Shown: positions 26,109 to 36,555, numbered from the stretch's first letter. The stretch: DNA of 64,000 nucleotides from Flavobacterium fluvii (GCF_900129545.1 NZ_FQWB01000002.1:310001-374000); one strand, 5' to 3'. Notes: generated from the letters alone by a model not told the origin. Numbers and translations are program-made.

Positions 26109-29100
26109 CTAATTTTTTTGCTCATTTTCCTCAATTATCTCTTTCTCCAAACTTTTTTGTTTTTCCTTTTCTGCCCTGATTTTTGCTTTTTCCTTAAGAA
26201 TCTTTTCTTTCTCTATGATTGCTTTTTCTTCAGCACTGCGGTGAAAAAGCTCCCGAAATTTATTGTAACTCATCGTCAAAATAAAGGCAAGTCCCGTCTC
26301 TACAACCTGTCCTGCAATGGCAACCTGATATTCATTTTTTCGGTAGGCGCGAACCATGTAGCGTCCGTCCCTGGTAAGTTGATAGTCCAACGCAACGTCA
26401 CCGGCAATATTGGTAACATCTTCGTTGGCCCGTTCTTGGCCTTCGACTCCAAAACTGCTTCCCACTGTTATTTTGATTCTGTCATCAAAAAGTTTTTTAG
26501 AAACACCAACATTCAAGTCGGTTCTGTTTTGCATCGTCCCGGAAGTGTAATCTTCTGTCGATTCCAAATCAAATTCCAACTGGATTCCCGATATTAAATC
26601 CCCGGCAAGATCATTTAATTGCTGAGAAAGTATTTTGCTTACACTTTGTCTGGCCAACGATTCGGCACTGGTTCCGCCACTTTCACTGGCAAAAGGATTC
26701 TCGCCAATAAAACGATTCAACAACAAAAGAGCAAAAACCTGTTTGTTTAATTCCGCAGGTTCTTGTCGCAACTGTTCCAGTTTTGCCTGGGAAGCCGTCA
26801 CGATATCTGAGGAAACACCATAATTTCCATCAGGCAGAATAATGTCGAACGTGATTTCGGGTTTCAACAATTCACCATTCATTTTCAAGATGGTCTGAAA
26901 CGGAATTTTTTGTTTGTAAGTGTTTTTTACGGTTGGGCTTACAGTTCCCAACTGGTTTCCAAGTAAATTGATTGGCGCCGTTTCCACTTTATAAATGGCC
27001 GTGATTCTCAAAGTGGCCATAGTTGGCTCGCCATTCCAAGTAATGGAACTTCCTTTTTGGATTTCAAATTTTCGTCGGATCATGTTGAAATTCATTTCGT
27101 AAGCACCTTCCGTGAATTCATATTTACCCGTTAAAGTCGTTTTTCCAGATGGATCAATGCCTCCGGTGAGTTCGGCTTCGCCTTTAAGATTCAGGTAATC
27201 TCCATTTCCTTTGTCGATAACCAAAGTAAGTTCGGCTTCTTTCTCGATTGAAATATCAACACTCACATCCATGCCAATTAAGGCGGATTGATTGAGTTTT
27301 TTCTGCAGGGCGTCTGTTTGTTTCAGATACAAATTATCTTCGTCCACAAACTCCACAATTCCTTCCCTGTCAGCAATGGAAGGGTCGGATTGGGGTAAAA
27401 CAACCGAAAATTTGGTACCTTCTATTATTTTGATGGTTCCGCCAACAATCGGATTGTCAATCGTTCCATTGATGTTTAATTTCGTGTCCAAAAATAAATC
27501 TCCATAAAACAAATCATTGTCGGCAGCTTTAGAATTGATGGCCCTGAAATTATTGGCAACAAGGGTCAAGCCAAAGTCAAAATTCCTGAAATCCGCAGAA
27601 TGAATCGTTCCGTTTACTGTTAATTCATTGTCATTTTCATCGTATAAAGTGAAGTTGTCAAACGCAATTGTTTCATTTTGAAATCTGACTTTTTCATCAG
27701 TGACTTTGAACAAAGAGTTTAGTTTTGTGGTTCTGAAACCGGTGTCATTAAAGTTTAATTCGCCATTTAATTTTGGAGCATCGGTATTTCCCGTAATCTT
27801 GAAATTCCCCGATAAATATCCTGTTCCGTCTTTAATATGATCCATACTGAACCCTTGAATGCTTTTGACGTTTAACTTGTTCATGTTTAGGTTAAGGTCA
27901 AAAGTACCATCGTTAATTTTGTAAGTCCCGAGCAGGCTAACGTCGTTTCCTTCTCCGCTAAGCACAACATTTGTAGTCAGTAAATTATTGGTTTTGTTGT
28001 CCACTTTTATCGCAATGTCACCAACAGCTTCGCCCTTAAAGGCAAATTTGTCAATTTTTAAATCCGAGGTAAAAGTTGGATTTGTCATCACGTTTTCCAC
28101 CAAAGCGGAACCGTTTATCAAACCTTGCATCAACAATTTGTCTTTTTTGACCATATTCAAAATCGTCTCAATCTTGAAATTCACGAAATCAATCTGCAGT
28201 GGCGCATTGTCCTGAGTGCCTTGCGACTGGATTTTAAGTTCGTTTCCGGAATTGTCCAAATAAAATTGGTTGACGTAAAGTCGTTTATCGCCAAATTCAA
28301 TGGCATTTTCGGCATTGATATTCCATTTGTCATAATTGAGCACAAAATTTTTGGCATCAATTTTCAATATGTTTTTGGAATCATCATGACGCAATTCGCC
28401 AGCAATAAAATATTGTTGTTTGTCTTTTGTGTCTTTTACTTCAAGAGCATAAGAAAGAAGATTGTTTTCCATTTTTCCGGATAAACTGGTATGCGGAAGT
28501 TTAATTTGTCCGCTTTCGATTGTGGCCACGGAAAATTGGTATTCCAAAGCATTTCCTTTGTTTTCAATATTTATTTTCCCGTCGGCAATGGTGTTGTTGT
28601 CATACACAATTCTGGGAATCGTTCCTTTTACTTCCAATGAATCGGTGACATTATTGTATTTTCCGGTGATGTTAATGGGTTCCAATCCTGTCAGTTTTGG
28701 AAAAATTTTAAAAAGGACAGGATCGTTGTCTACAGACAATTTAAAAGTTAATTGTTGTTTTTCATTTGATGCAACTTTAGTTTTTGCATTCCCTAAATAA
28801 ATGTATTTTGACAATGTTTTTTTTACGGTTGCTGCCAATGTGGTCAGCTTGTATTTCCCGTCAACTTCGGCTTTCAGAAATTGGGAACTTATTTTGATGT
28901 TGTTTTTTTCATTGTCAGCGAAAGCCACAATTTTAATAGAATCCAGCACGACAGCTTGTGTTTCCTGCAAAATTTGGATGTTGGAAAGGGAAATCTCCCC
29001 GTTCAAAAAATCTGGATTGGTATTGGCAAGATCCGCATCGACATTTCCGCGTAATTTCATCGGACCAGCGTGAAGATTCAGTTTTTGAAGATCGGCAATA

Positions 29101-31202
29101 TCCAGATTTAATTTTAATTGTACCGATGGATATTTGTCTTTTGCATTTCCGTTGGCAACCAAATCAAAATGCAAATTCGGGTCTTTCATTCCAGATTTCA
29201 CATCGAATAATCCGTTTTTGATATTTCCTTTTAAAGTTAAATCTCGATAGGTGTATTTATTGAATTCAGCTTTTTGGACAATTCCATCCAGTTCTGCCTG
29301 AGCCGTTTTTGGGTCTAATCCTTTGCCTTTTACTTTTGCATTAAGCGTAACTTTCCCCAAAGAATCATTTTTTATGAAGCGGCCTAAATCAAAGTCGAGC
29401 AAGGAAACGGTCGCATCGTATTGTTCTTGATTTTTAATGCGTTGGTCATACAAACCATCGACTTTGGCATTTCCGAAACTGCTGTTTAAAGCCAAATTAG
29501 TCTTGAAATTCTGAGCCGAACCTTTAAATTTTCCTTGGACATTAAACTGCGACGGTAATTGAATAGTTTTTGGTACCGTTCCTGCCGGAACAAACGAAAG
29601 AACATCTTTGGCAGTGCTGGAAAATTTCTTGATATCCAAATCATAATAGGCTTTCTGGGCATCTGGCAAGCCTATAATTCTGCCTGAAGCGGAAACTCTG
29701 GTGTTTCCAATACCGCTCATTTCAAACTGCGGAATATTCAAGTCTTTTATTTTTCCGTTCAAACGCGCATTCAAATACGCAATGGCATTTGGATTGCTTT
29801 TAAACGGATTTTCTTTGGGCAAATATTGGCTAAATAGTAAAATGTCTTTAAATCCAACTTTTGATTGAATTAAATTGACGTCCAAAAAGAGGTTTTCGGA
29901 ATTCTTTTTTAAGGCAGCAATCGAAGGATAACCAATTTTAATGCTGTTTTGCAGCAGCGTTTGCGGTGTTTTTAAATACAAATGATTCAAATATGCCTTT
30001 TTTGGACCATAAAAGAAATCTGTTTTTAAGGCCTGAATTTGCAACCCGCTTTTTTCAATTCCCACAAGTGATTTTATGTTTCCCGTGGTAGTGTCATTTC
30101 TATAATACAGTTTTTCTGCTTTAAGATTGAATTTGTCCAAATCAAGATGATTGAAATCAATTCCTTTTGGGATGGGTTCGGACTGCATATCGTCATATTT
30201 GAAGGCTATATTTTGCAAATCGACAGCATTCAATTTTATTTTCCAACCCGTTTGGGCTATGGAAGTAGTGTCTAAATTGGGAGTGATGAGTTGTCTGTCA
30301 TTTGTGCCCAATCGCAAATTTCCTCTCCCGTTTTTTAATTCGAAAGTGTCGAAATCCAGGAATTGGTTGTTCAAATCAATTTGGTTGACGGATAATTCCA
30401 AATTGCCCAAAAAGATTCCCGAACCCAATTTGGAATCCTTGTTGTCATAAGAAACATCAATTTTAGACAAACTGATTTTTCCCAATTTCAAACTGAAATC
30501 TTTTCTTTTCGAAATGGTGTCCAAGGTATTTACGGATACTTCGGCAATTTTTTCGACAGCATCTTGATTCAAAACCAATTTCAAGCCATCTAAATCAATA
30601 TTTGGAACGTCAAATTCCATTTTATCCAAATCGAACTTCTTGAATTTGGTGTCAAAGTGGACGAGTTTCACGCGAAGATCATTTCTGGAAAAATCATCCT
30701 TGAAATTAAAATTTACATTTTCGAGATTGATGTTTTCGACCGATATTTTGAATGGTTTACTATTTGGATCCTCCGGTTCTTTTGATTCGAATGCCTTGAC
30801 GATGTAATCAAAATTATAAACACCGTTCTTGTTTCTGGAAATATTGGTGGTAGCATTTTGCAGGGAAACAGAATTAATCTCCAATTCACTGCTTAGGAGT
30901 TTGAATAAATCAATGTCAGCTTCCAATCGTTTGCCGCTTAACAAGGTGTCTTTTTTCTGGTCTTCAAAATAAAATCCTTCCAGAACAATTTCTTTTGGAA
31001 AATTAACGTCAATTCGGTCTAAAGAAACTTTGGTTTTGATTTTATTTTGCAAATAAGAAATGGCTTTGTCTTTTGCATAATTTTGGATGGAAGGAACCTG
31101 AATTAATATTGCAAGAAGGAGTAAAAGCGCAGTTATCGAAACAACACACCAAATCAACACTCGCAGTGTTTTTTTTAGAAAATGAATTTGTTGGGTATTC
31201 AT
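26109..31202 (-). CDS. tamB: Translocation/assembly module protein TamB (AsmA-like, DUF490)
   Basis: 1697 residues. A single N-terminal membrane anchor (VLIWCVVSITALLLLLAILI) leads into a very long beta-rich body with AsmA-like repeats (DRIDVNFPKEIVLEGFYFED) and the C-terminal DUF490/TamB domain (GKYEFTEGAYEMNFNMIRRK, SILSQQLNDLAGDL). The end is a charged Lys/Glu tail predicted to be helical. TamB proteins form a periplasm-spanning groove between the membranes. The gene is four bases ahead of tamL, so the pair is an operon. The length is normal for Bacteroidota TamB. Confidence 0.9.
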   Translation of the reverse strand: MNTQQIHFLKKTLRVLIWCVVSITALLLLLAILIQVPSIQNYAKDKAISYLQNKIKTKVSLDRIDVNFPKEIVLEGFYFEDQKKDTLLSGKRLEADIDLFKLLSSELEINSVSLQNATTNISRNKNGVYNFDYIVKAFESKEPEDPNSKPFKISVENINLENVNFNFKDDFSRNDLRVKLVHFDTKFKKFDLDKMEFDVPNIDLDGLKLVLNQDAVEKIAEVSVNTLDTISKRKDFSLKLGKISLSKIDVSYDNKDSKLGSGIFLGNLELSVNQIDLNNQFLDFDTFELKNGRGNLRLGTNDRQLITPNLDTTSIAQTGWKIKLNAVDLQNIAFKYDDMQSEPIPKGIDFNHLDLDKFNLKAEKLYYRNDTTTGNIKSLVGIEKSGLQIQALKTDFFYGPKKAYLNHLYLKTPQTLLQNSIKIGYPSIAALKKNSENLFLDVNLIQSKVGFKDILLFSQYLPKENPFKSNPNAIAYLNARLNGKIKDLNIPQFEMSGIGNTRVSASGRIIGLPDAQKAYYDLDIKKFSSTAKDVLSFVPAGTVPKTIQLPSQFNVQGKFKGSAQNFKTNLALNSSFGNAKVDGLYDQRIKNQEQYDATVSLLDFDLGRFIKNDSLGKVTLNAKVKGKGLDPKTAQAELDGIVQKAEFNKYTYRDLTLKGNIKNGLFDVKSGMKDPNLHFDLVANGNAKDKYPSVQLKLNLDIADLQKLNLHAGPMKLRGNVDADLANTNPDFLNGEISLSNIQILQETQAVVLDSIKIVAFADNEKNNIKISSQFLKAEVDGKYKLTTLAATVKKTLSKYIYLGNAKTKVASNEKQQLTFKLSVDNDPVLFKIFPKLTGLEPINITGKYNNVTDSLEVKGTIPRIVYDNNTIADGKINIENKGNALEYQFSVATIESGQIKLPHTSLSGKMENNLLSYALEVKDTKDKQQYFIAGELRHDDSKNILKIDAKNFVLNYDKWNINAENAIEFGDKRLYVNQFYLDNSGNELKIQSQGTQDNAPLQIDFVNFKIETILNMVKKDKLLMQGLINGSALVENVMTNPTFTSDLKIDKFAFKGEAVGDIAIKVDNKTNNLLTTNVVLSGEGNDVSLLGTYKINDGTFDLNLNMNKLNVKSIQGFSMDHIKDGTGYLSGNFKITGNTDAPKLNGELNFNDTGFRTTKLNSLFKVTDEKVRFQNETIAFDNFTLYDENDNELTVNGTIHSADFRNFDFGLTLVANNFRAINSKAADNDLFYGDLFLDTKLNINGTIDNPIVGGTIKIIEGTKFSVVLPQSDPSIADREGIVEFVDEDNLYLKQTDALQKKLNQSALIGMDVSVDISIEKEAELTLVIDKGNGDYLNLKGEAELTGGIDPSGKTTLTGKYEFTEGAYEMNFNMIRRKFEIQKGSSITWNGEPTMATLRITAIYKVETAPINLLGNQLGTVSPTVKNTYKQKIPFQTILKMNGELLKPEITFDIILPDGNYGVSSDIVTASQAKLEQLRQEPAELNKQVFALLLLNRFIGENPFASESGGTSAESLARQSVSKILSQQLNDLAGDLISGIQLEFDLESTEDYTSGTMQNRTDLNVGVSKKLFDDRIKITVGSSFGVEGQERANEDVTNIAGDVALDYQLTRDGRYMVRAYRKNEYQVAIAGQVVETGLAFILTMSYNKFRELFHRSAEEKAIIEKEKILKEKAKIRAEKEKQKSLEKEIIEENEQKN

Positions 31203-31378
31203 AAGTCAATAAAACACTTTTAGATTCCATCAGTATTGATAGATTAGACGTTCTTGTTCAACGTACAAAATTGTAAAAAATGTAGCTAAATATTTTACAT
31301 AATTACTATTATTTATTGTAAAATTTTTGTTTTAACGATGTGTTTTAAATAGGTTGTATGGAAAAAGGCTTCAAATTA

Positions 31379-34165
31379 TCATAACTTCTCTTTCAGATAT
31401 TTAGCGGTAACTGATTTTTTCATTTTCAGGATTTCTTCGGGAGTTCCTTCGGCGAGTAATTGTCCGCCATTTTCGCCACCTTCAGGACCTAAATCAATAA
31501 TCCAGTCGGCACATTTTATCAGATCTAGATTGTGTTCAATTACCAAAATAGAATGCCCTTTATCAATCAAGGCATCAAAAGAAGCCAAGAGTTTTTTGAT
31601 GTCGTGAAAATGCAATCCGGTTGTAGGCTCGTCAAAAACGAAAAGCGCTTTTTCTTTGGTTGCACCTTTAACCAGAAACGAAGCCAGTTTGATACGTTGC
31701 GCTTCTCCACCAGAAAGGGTAGAAGAGGATTGTCCCAATTGCACATAACCCAAACCAACGTCTTGTAGCGGTTGCAGCTTTTGTATAATCTTGGTTTGTT
31801 TGTTGGCAGTAAAAAACGAAATCGAATCATCAACGGTCATCGTCAGAATGTCGTGAATGTTCTTGCCGTCGAAAGTGACTTCCAGAACTTCTTTTTTGAA
31901 TCTTTTGCCATTACAGGTTTCGCAATGCAACTGCACATCCGCCATAAAAACCATTTCAACGTTGATGGTTCCTTCGCCTTTACAAGTTTCGCATCTTCCG
32001 CCATCGACGTTAAATGAAAAATGTTTGGCTTGATAACCTCTGATTTTTGATAGTTTTTCTTTGGCAAACAATTCCCGAATATCGTCATAGGCCTTGATAT
32101 ACGTTACGGGATTCGAACGGGAACTCCGCCCAATCGGGTTTTGATCCACGTATTCGATATGCTGAATTTTATGGTAATAGCCACGCATTTCGGTAAATTG
32201 TCCCGCTTTTTCGCCAACACCATCCAACTTTTTCTGCATTGCCGGAAACAGGATTTTTTTGACCAAAGTACTTTTTCCACTTCCAGAAACTCCGGTAATT
32301 ACTGTCAAACATTCCAAAGGAAATTTGACGTCTATATTTTGTAAATTGTTTTCTCTCGCTCCCAGAATTTCAATGTAATTGCTCCATTTTCTGCGAATAC
32401 GAGGTGTTTTAATTTCTAATTCTCCATTCAAATATTTTGCTGTTAGTGAACTTGATTTCAGTATTTCGTCGAAAGTTCCCTGAGCTACCAATTCACCACC
32501 AAAAGTTCCCGCTTCCGGACCAATATCAATAATCATGTCGGCGGCTTTCATAATGTCTTCGTCGTGTTCGACCACGATAACGGTGTTTCCTAAATCACGC
32601 AAAGACTGCAATACTTTGATTAATCTTTCGGTATCTTTTGGATGTAAACCAATACTGGGTTCGTCGAGAATATACATCGAACCCACTAAACTACTTCCCA
32701 AAGAAGTCGCCAAATTGATACGTTGCGATTCACCGCCAGAAAGTGTAGCAGAGTTTCTATTTAACGTCAAATAGTCCAAACCAACTTCCGTCAAAAATGA
32801 CAAACGGTTATTAATTTCCAATAACAATCGTTTGGCAATCTGTTGTTCGTAAACATCCAAATCGATGTTTTTGAAAAAAGTAACCAAATGTTTAATCGGT
32901 AAATCAACCAAATCCGAAACGGTTTTGGAATTGATTTTCACGTAAGAAGCTTCGATTCTCAAGCGTTTTCCCTTGCAGGAATTACATTTGGTTTTGCCAC
33001 GATAACGCGAAAGCATTACCCGGTTTTGTATTTTATAATTTTTGTCTTCCAATTCCTTGAAGAATCCGTTCAAACCTTGAAAATAGCTGTTTCCTGTCCA
33101 AACCAAATCTTTCTGCGCATCGGAAAGTTCAAAAAAAGGCTTGTGAATCGGGAAATCAAACTTGTAAGCGTTATTGACCAATTCATCACGAAACCAGCTC
33201 ATGCTTTCACCACGCCACGGATAAATGGCGTTTTCAAAAATGGATAATGAAGTGTTGGGAATGACTAATTCTTCGTCAATTCCGATGATGTTTCCGTACC
33301 CTTCACAAACGGGACAAGCCCCATACGGATTATTGAAACTGAACAAATGGACATTTGGTTCCAGGAAACTGATGCCGTCCAATTCGAAATTATTACTGTA
33401 GGAGTAGCGTTTGTGCGTATTCAATTCCTGCAAATGGCAAATTCCTTTTCCTTCATAAAAGGCAGTTTGTACCGCATCGGCAAGACGGTTGTAGAATTCT
33501 TCCTCGTCTTTGACAACAATTCGGTCGATGATAAGAAGAATGTCCTTGTTGTCTAAAGTATGGGCTTCAATGTCATCAAGGCGAATAGTTTCATTGTTGA
33601 CCAATATTCTTGAAAATCCCTGGTTGAGCAAGGCTTTTAATTTGTCTTCCAAAGCTCTTCCGTTTTCCAGATGAATAGGAGCGAGGAGCAACCATTTGCT
33701 GTCTGCCCCAAATTCTTTTACGTCTTTGATAACATCAGAAACCGTATTTTTTTTGACTTCTTGTCCCGAAATTGGGGAAAAAGTTCTCCCCACTCTGGCA
33801 AACAATAATTTGATGTAATCGTAGATTTCAGTCGAAGTTCCAACGGTGGAACGCGCATTGGTCGTGTTTACTTTTTGTTCGATGGCAATCGCAGGCGCAA
33901 TTCCCTTGATGTATTCTACCTTTGGTTTGTCCAATCTTCCCAAAAACTGACGGGCATACGAAGACAAACTTTCCACATAGCGGCGTTGTCCTTCGGCATA
34001 CAAAGTATCGAAAGCCAAACTTGATTTTCCGGAACCCGAAAGCCCGGTGATGACCACTAATTTGTTTCTGGGAATCGCCACATCCACATTTTTTAAGTTG
34101 TGAACTTGTGCTCCTTTAATGATGATGTTTTTCTTTGGATCTAGTGTAGAAAGGTCAATTTGCAT
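31379..34165 (-). CDS. uvrA: Excinuclease ABC subunit A
   Basis: 928 residues, normal for UvrA. It is the damage-recognition ATPase of nucleotide excision repair. Two ABC modules: Walker [15 protein letters not shown] (about 42-55) and [13 protein letters not shown] (about 625), with signatures LSGGESQRI and [12 protein letters not shown]. The zinc elements [16 protein letters not shown] and CETCKGEG with CETCNGKRF are complete. TamB lies downstream on the same strand after 176 bases without a clear terminator. A TACTTTTG -7 box lies at 34184-34191, so the leader is short. Confidence 0.97.
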   Translation of the reverse strand: MQIDLSTLDPKKNIIIKGAQVHNLKNVDVAIPRNKLVVITGLSGSGKSSLAFDTLYAEGQRRYVESLSSYARQFLGRLDKPKVEYIKGIAPAIAIEQKVNTTNARSTVGTSTEIYDYIKLLFARVGRTFSPISGQEVKKNTVSDVIKDVKEFGADSKWLLLAPIHLENGRALEDKLKALLNQGFSRILVNNETIRLDDIEAHTLDNKDILLIIDRIVVKDEEEFYNRLADAVQTAFYEGKGICHLQELNTHKRYSYSNNFELDGISFLEPNVHLFSFNNPYGACPVCEGYGNIIGIDEELVIPNTSLSIFENAIYPWRGESMSWFRDELVNNAYKFDFPIHKPFFELSDAQKDLVWTGNSYFQGLNGFFKELEDKNYKIQNRVMLSRYRGKTKCNSCKGKRLRIEASYVKINSKTVSDLVDLPIKHLVTFFKNIDLDVYEQQIAKRLLLEINNRLSFLTEVGLDYLTLNRNSATLSGGESQRINLATSLGSSLVGSMYILDEPSIGLHPKDTERLIKVLQSLRDLGNTVIVVEHDEDIMKAADMIIDIGPEAGTFGGELVAQGTFDEILKSSSLTAKYLNGELEIKTPRIRRKWSNYIEILGARENNLQNIDVKFPLECLTVITGVSGSGKSTLVKKILFPAMQKKLDGVGEKAGQFTEMRGYYHKIQHIEYVDQNPIGRSSRSNPVTYIKAYDDIRELFAKEKLSKIRGYQAKHFSFNVDGGRCETCKGEGTINVEMVFMADVQLHCETCNGKRFKKEVLEVTFDGKNIHDILTMTVDDSISFFTANKQTKIIQKLQPLQDVGLGYVQLGQSSSTLSGGEAQRIKLASFLVKGATKEKALFVFDEPTTGLHFHDIKKLLASFDALIDKGHSILVIEHNLDLIKCADWIIDLGPEGGENGGQLLAEGTPEEILKMKKSVTAKYLKEKL

Positions 34166-34508
34166 GTGAAAACCGAATTTTCACAAAAGTAATCAATTTT
34201 AAAATGAGAATTGTCATTGAATTATTCCCAATTTTTCAAGTAGTTTTTGAAGTTTTTAAAAACCATGAAAAATTCTGGTTATGGGGCTATGTAACGGTTT
34301 TATTGAAAAAAAAGTATGTTGCTAGTTGACGGTATTTTCATTTTTTTTTAAATCTGTTAATTTTATTGGTTTTAACTTGCATTTTATTGTAATTAATTGT
34401 TAAATTTGACCTATAAATAACTACAAAAAAACATTAGCCTATACTATAGAACTACTTTTTAGAAGAAATTGCTTCAATTTTTATTAAAAAAAACTAAAAG
34501 GTATAACT
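34166..34508. other. AT-rich intergenic region between uvrA and the ECF sigma factor gene
   Basis: 343 bases without a plausible gene. It holds the -7 box of uvrA (34184-34191, minus) and the sigma-gene promoter (34377-34408, plus), and otherwise homopolymeric A/T runs with no visible repeat. Confidence 0.6.
34377..34408 (+). promoter_or_regulatory. Bacteroidota-type promoter of the ECF sigma factor gene
   Basis: TTG (34377-34379), a 21-base spacer, and TAAATTTG (34401-34408). Leader of about 95 bases to the ATG at 34509. The match to the housekeeping consensus suggests this gene is read by the primary sigma factor. Confidence 0.5.
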
Positions 34509-35093
34509 ATGGCTGATATTCAACATTCAGACGCTTTATTGGTAAAAAAATACGTTGATGGCGATGAAAATGCCTTGACCGTATTAATCAATAGACATCA
34601 ATCGAAAATTTTCGGTTTTATTTATTCAAAAATCTCTGACAGAGACATTTCGGATGATATATTTCAAGACACTTTTATTAAAGTCATACGTACTTTAAAA
34701 TCAAAATCCTATAACGAAGAAGGCAAATTCCTGCCTTGGGTAATGCGAATTGCACACAACTTGATTATTGACCATTACCGAAAAAACAAAAAAATGCCAA
34801 TGTTCCGAGAAACTGAGGAATTTTCCATTTTCTCGATAATGAGTGATGATTCGCTTACGATAGAAAACAAAATTATTCAAAATCAAGTTGAAATTGATTT
34901 GAGAAAACTGATCGAGGAACTTCCTGCCGATCAAAAAGAAGTTTTGGTGATGCGAATGTACCAAGACATGAGTTTCAAGGAAATCTCAGAAATAACGGGG
35001 GTTAGCATCAATACTGCCTTAGGCAGAATGCGTTACGCTTTGATGAATATGAGAAAAGTTATTGATAAACATCAAATTATTTTAACGAATTGA
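34509..35093 (+). CDS. ECF-type RNA polymerase sigma factor
   Basis: 194 residues. Region 2 spans about 10-85 (VLINRHQSKIFGFIYSKISD, DDIFQDTFIKVIRTL, FLPWVMRIAHNLIIDHYRK) and region 4 about 130-185 (LPADQKEVLVMRMYQDMSFK, EISEITGVSINTALGRMRYA). No anti-sigma gene follows; instead a 47-residue basic protein starts 53 bases downstream. Flavobacteria have a well-conserved sigma factor of this type without a cognate anti-sigma, which may be regulated by its own transcription. Confidence 0.9.
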   Translation: MADIQHSDALLVKKYVDGDENALTVLINRHQSKIFGFIYSKISDRDISDDIFQDTFIKVIRTLKSKSYNEEGKFLPWVMRIAHNLIIDHYRKNKKMPMFRETEEFSIFSIMSDDSLTIENKIIQNQVEIDLRKLIEELPADQKEVLVMRMYQDMSFKEISEITGVSINTALGRMRYALMNMRKVIDKHQIILTN

Positions 35094-35146
35094 TACTATA
35101 GTGCAAATTTTTGCGTTGTAAATAAAAACAAAAAATTTACTTCTCT

Positions 35147-35290
35147 ATGGCAAAAATTTACTCTAAGAAACCATCAGTTGTCAACAAGATGGAACCCAAA
35201 AAAGAAACGATTTCTTTTTTATTGAATTATTCAAAAGCGCTTAGCGTAATAAAAGTAAAAGGTAAAACTTTCGAAATTATAGCTAATTAA
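35147..35290 (+). CDS. Small basic protein (47 residues) behind the ECF sigma factor gene
   Basis: A short frame from ATG 35147 to TAA 35288-35290: it starts MAKIYSKKPSVVNKMEPK and ends VKVKGKTFEIIAN, with a hydrophobic helix-like centre (ISFLLNYSKALSVI). The composition is protein-like, the frame fills the gap between the sigma gene and the terminator at 35297, and I recall similar small proteins behind this sigma factor in other flavobacteria. It may regulate or be regulated with the sigma factor. The function is unknown. Confidence 0.6.
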   Translation: MAKIYSKKPSVVNKMEPKKETISFLLNYSKALSVIKVKGKTFEIIAN

Positions 35291-35293
35291 AAA

Positions 35294-35325
35294 AAAACGT
35301 CCCGAAATTATCGGGACGTTTTTTT
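35294..35325. terminator. Bidirectional terminator between the sigma/small-protein unit and nth
   Basis: ACGTCCCGA (35297-35305) pairs with TCGGGACGT (35311-35319) over a 5-base loop, with A-run and T-run on either side. The nth stop codon (35308-35310) falls in the loop. Confidence 0.85.
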
Positions 35326-35967
35326 ATGGTATTCCTCCAAAACAGATTTTTTGCCCACCGTTTTGGTGATGATGTCTTTCTCTAAATCCCAACCTCGTGC
35401 CGGTGAATATTCCCGTCCGTACCAAATCATTTGCAGGTGTAGATCATTCCAGGTTTCTTCTGGAAAAATGCGTTTGGCGTCTTTTTCCGTCTGGGTCACG
35501 TTTTTTCCATTGGATAAATTCCATCGGTACATCAATCGGTGAATGTGCGTGTCCACCGGGAAAGCGGGAACTCCAAAGGCTTGCGACATCACGACACTCG
35601 CCGTTTTATGCCCCACGGCCGGCAATTCTTCCAAAAATTCAAAACTCTGCGGCACTTCGCCACCGTGTTTGTCAATCAGGATTTGCGACAAACCGTGGAT
35701 TCCTTTTGATTTCATTGGCGACAAACCGCAAGGTCGAATGATTTCCTTGATTTCTTCAATCGACATTTTCACCATGTCATGTGGATTGTCGGCTTTGGCA
35801 AAAAGCAGGGGAGTGATTTGGTTGACGCGAACATCCGTGCATTGGGCCGAAAGCAAAACCGCGATCAACAAGGTGTAAGGATCTTTGTGGTTCAAAGGAA
35901 TTGGAATCTCGGGATACAATTCTTTTAACGTATTAATAACAAACGTCACGCGTTCTTGTTTGGTCAT
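35308..35967 (-). CDS. nth: Endonuclease III-type DNA glycosylase/AP lyase without the Fe-S cluster
   Basis: 219 residues. The helix-hairpin-helix LPAVGHKTASVV contains the catalytic Lys121, and Asp139 in FPVDTHIHR matches the second catalytic residue of E. coli Nth. It would remove oxidised pyrimidines and cut at the abasic site. The C-terminal region that carries four Cys of the [4Fe-4S] cluster in E. coli is replaced by HLQMIWYGREYSPARGWDLE, with no Cys at all. So the cluster is absent, which is seen in some bacterial Nth relatives. The last codons overlap the shared terminator. Confidence 0.88.
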   Translation of the reverse strand: MTKQERVTFVINTLKELYPEIPIPLNHKDPYTLLIAVLLSAQCTDVRVNQITPLLFAKADNPHDMVKMSIEEIKEIIRPCGLSPMKSKGIHGLSQILIDKHGGEVPQSFEFLEELPAVGHKTASVVMSQAFGVPAFPVDTHIHRLMYRWNLSNGKNVTQTEKDAKRIFPEETWNDLHLQMIWYGREYSPARGWDLEKDIITKTVGKKSVLEEYHKKTSR

Positions 35968-36000
35968 TTTAGCTTAAATTTGAATCGTAAAGAAAAGGAA

Positions 36001-36095
36001 TTTCAATGGCAAAGTCAATGGCAAAATTCAATTTCAATGGCAATATCAAATTCAACAACAATTTAAAACTTCTAACCTCTAACTTCTAATCTCAA
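36001..36095. repeat. Degenerate TCAATGGCAA and TCTAAC repeat tract before bcp
   Basis: TTTCAATGGCAA occurs at 36001-36012, with variants at 36014-36024 and 36032-36043, followed by a CTTCTAAC/CTCTAAC tract at 36069-36093, ending against the bcp start. A similar tract precedes the lactonase gene at 47005. Confidence 0.6.
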
Positions 36096-36102
36096 ACTTC
36101 AA

Positions 36103-36555
36103 ATGACGACATTAAAAAAAGGGGACAACGCTCCCAGCTTTTCAGGAATTGACCAAGACGGAAACTCCCATAAATTAGCCGATTACAAAGGAAAGAAATT
36201 GGTGGTTTTCTTTTATCCAAAAGCGAACACGCCGGGTTGCACCGCAGAAGCTTGCGATTTGAGAGATAATTTTGAACGTTTTCAAGCCAATAATTATGCG
36301 CTTTTGGGGGTTAGTGCCGATGCTGCCAAAGCCCAAGCCAAGTTCAAGGAAAAATACGATTTTCCGTTTCCATTATTGGCAGACGAAGACAAATTGGTTA
36401 TTGAAGCCTTTGGTGTTTGGGGACCCAAAAAGTTTATGGGAAGAGAATATGACGGCATCCACAGAACCACCTTTGTCATTAATGAAAACGGCATCATCGA
36501 CGAAGTAATCTCGGATGTAAAAACCAAGGCTCACGCTGACCAGATTTTGAAGTAA
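36103..36555 (+). CDS. bcp: Thioredoxin-dependent peroxiredoxin (Bcp/PrxQ type)
   Basis: 150 residues. Peroxidatic Cys46 and resolving Cys51 lie in NTPGCTAEACDLRD, the Bcp spacing. Other marks: FFYPKANTPGC, GVSADAAKAQAKFKEKYDFP, FGVWGPKKFMGREYDGIHRT. It reduces peroxides, taking electrons from thioredoxin. A terminator follows at 36575-36611. A decayed copy of its 3' half and a related terminator lie 2 kb downstream (38530-38642). Confidence 0.95.
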   Translation: MTTLKKGDNAPSFSGIDQDGNSHKLADYKGKKLVVFFYPKANTPGCTAEACDLRDNFERFQANNYALLGVSADAAKAQAKFKEKYDFPFPLLADEDKLVIEAFGVWGPKKFMGREYDGIHRTTFVINENGIIDEVISDVKTKAHADQILK

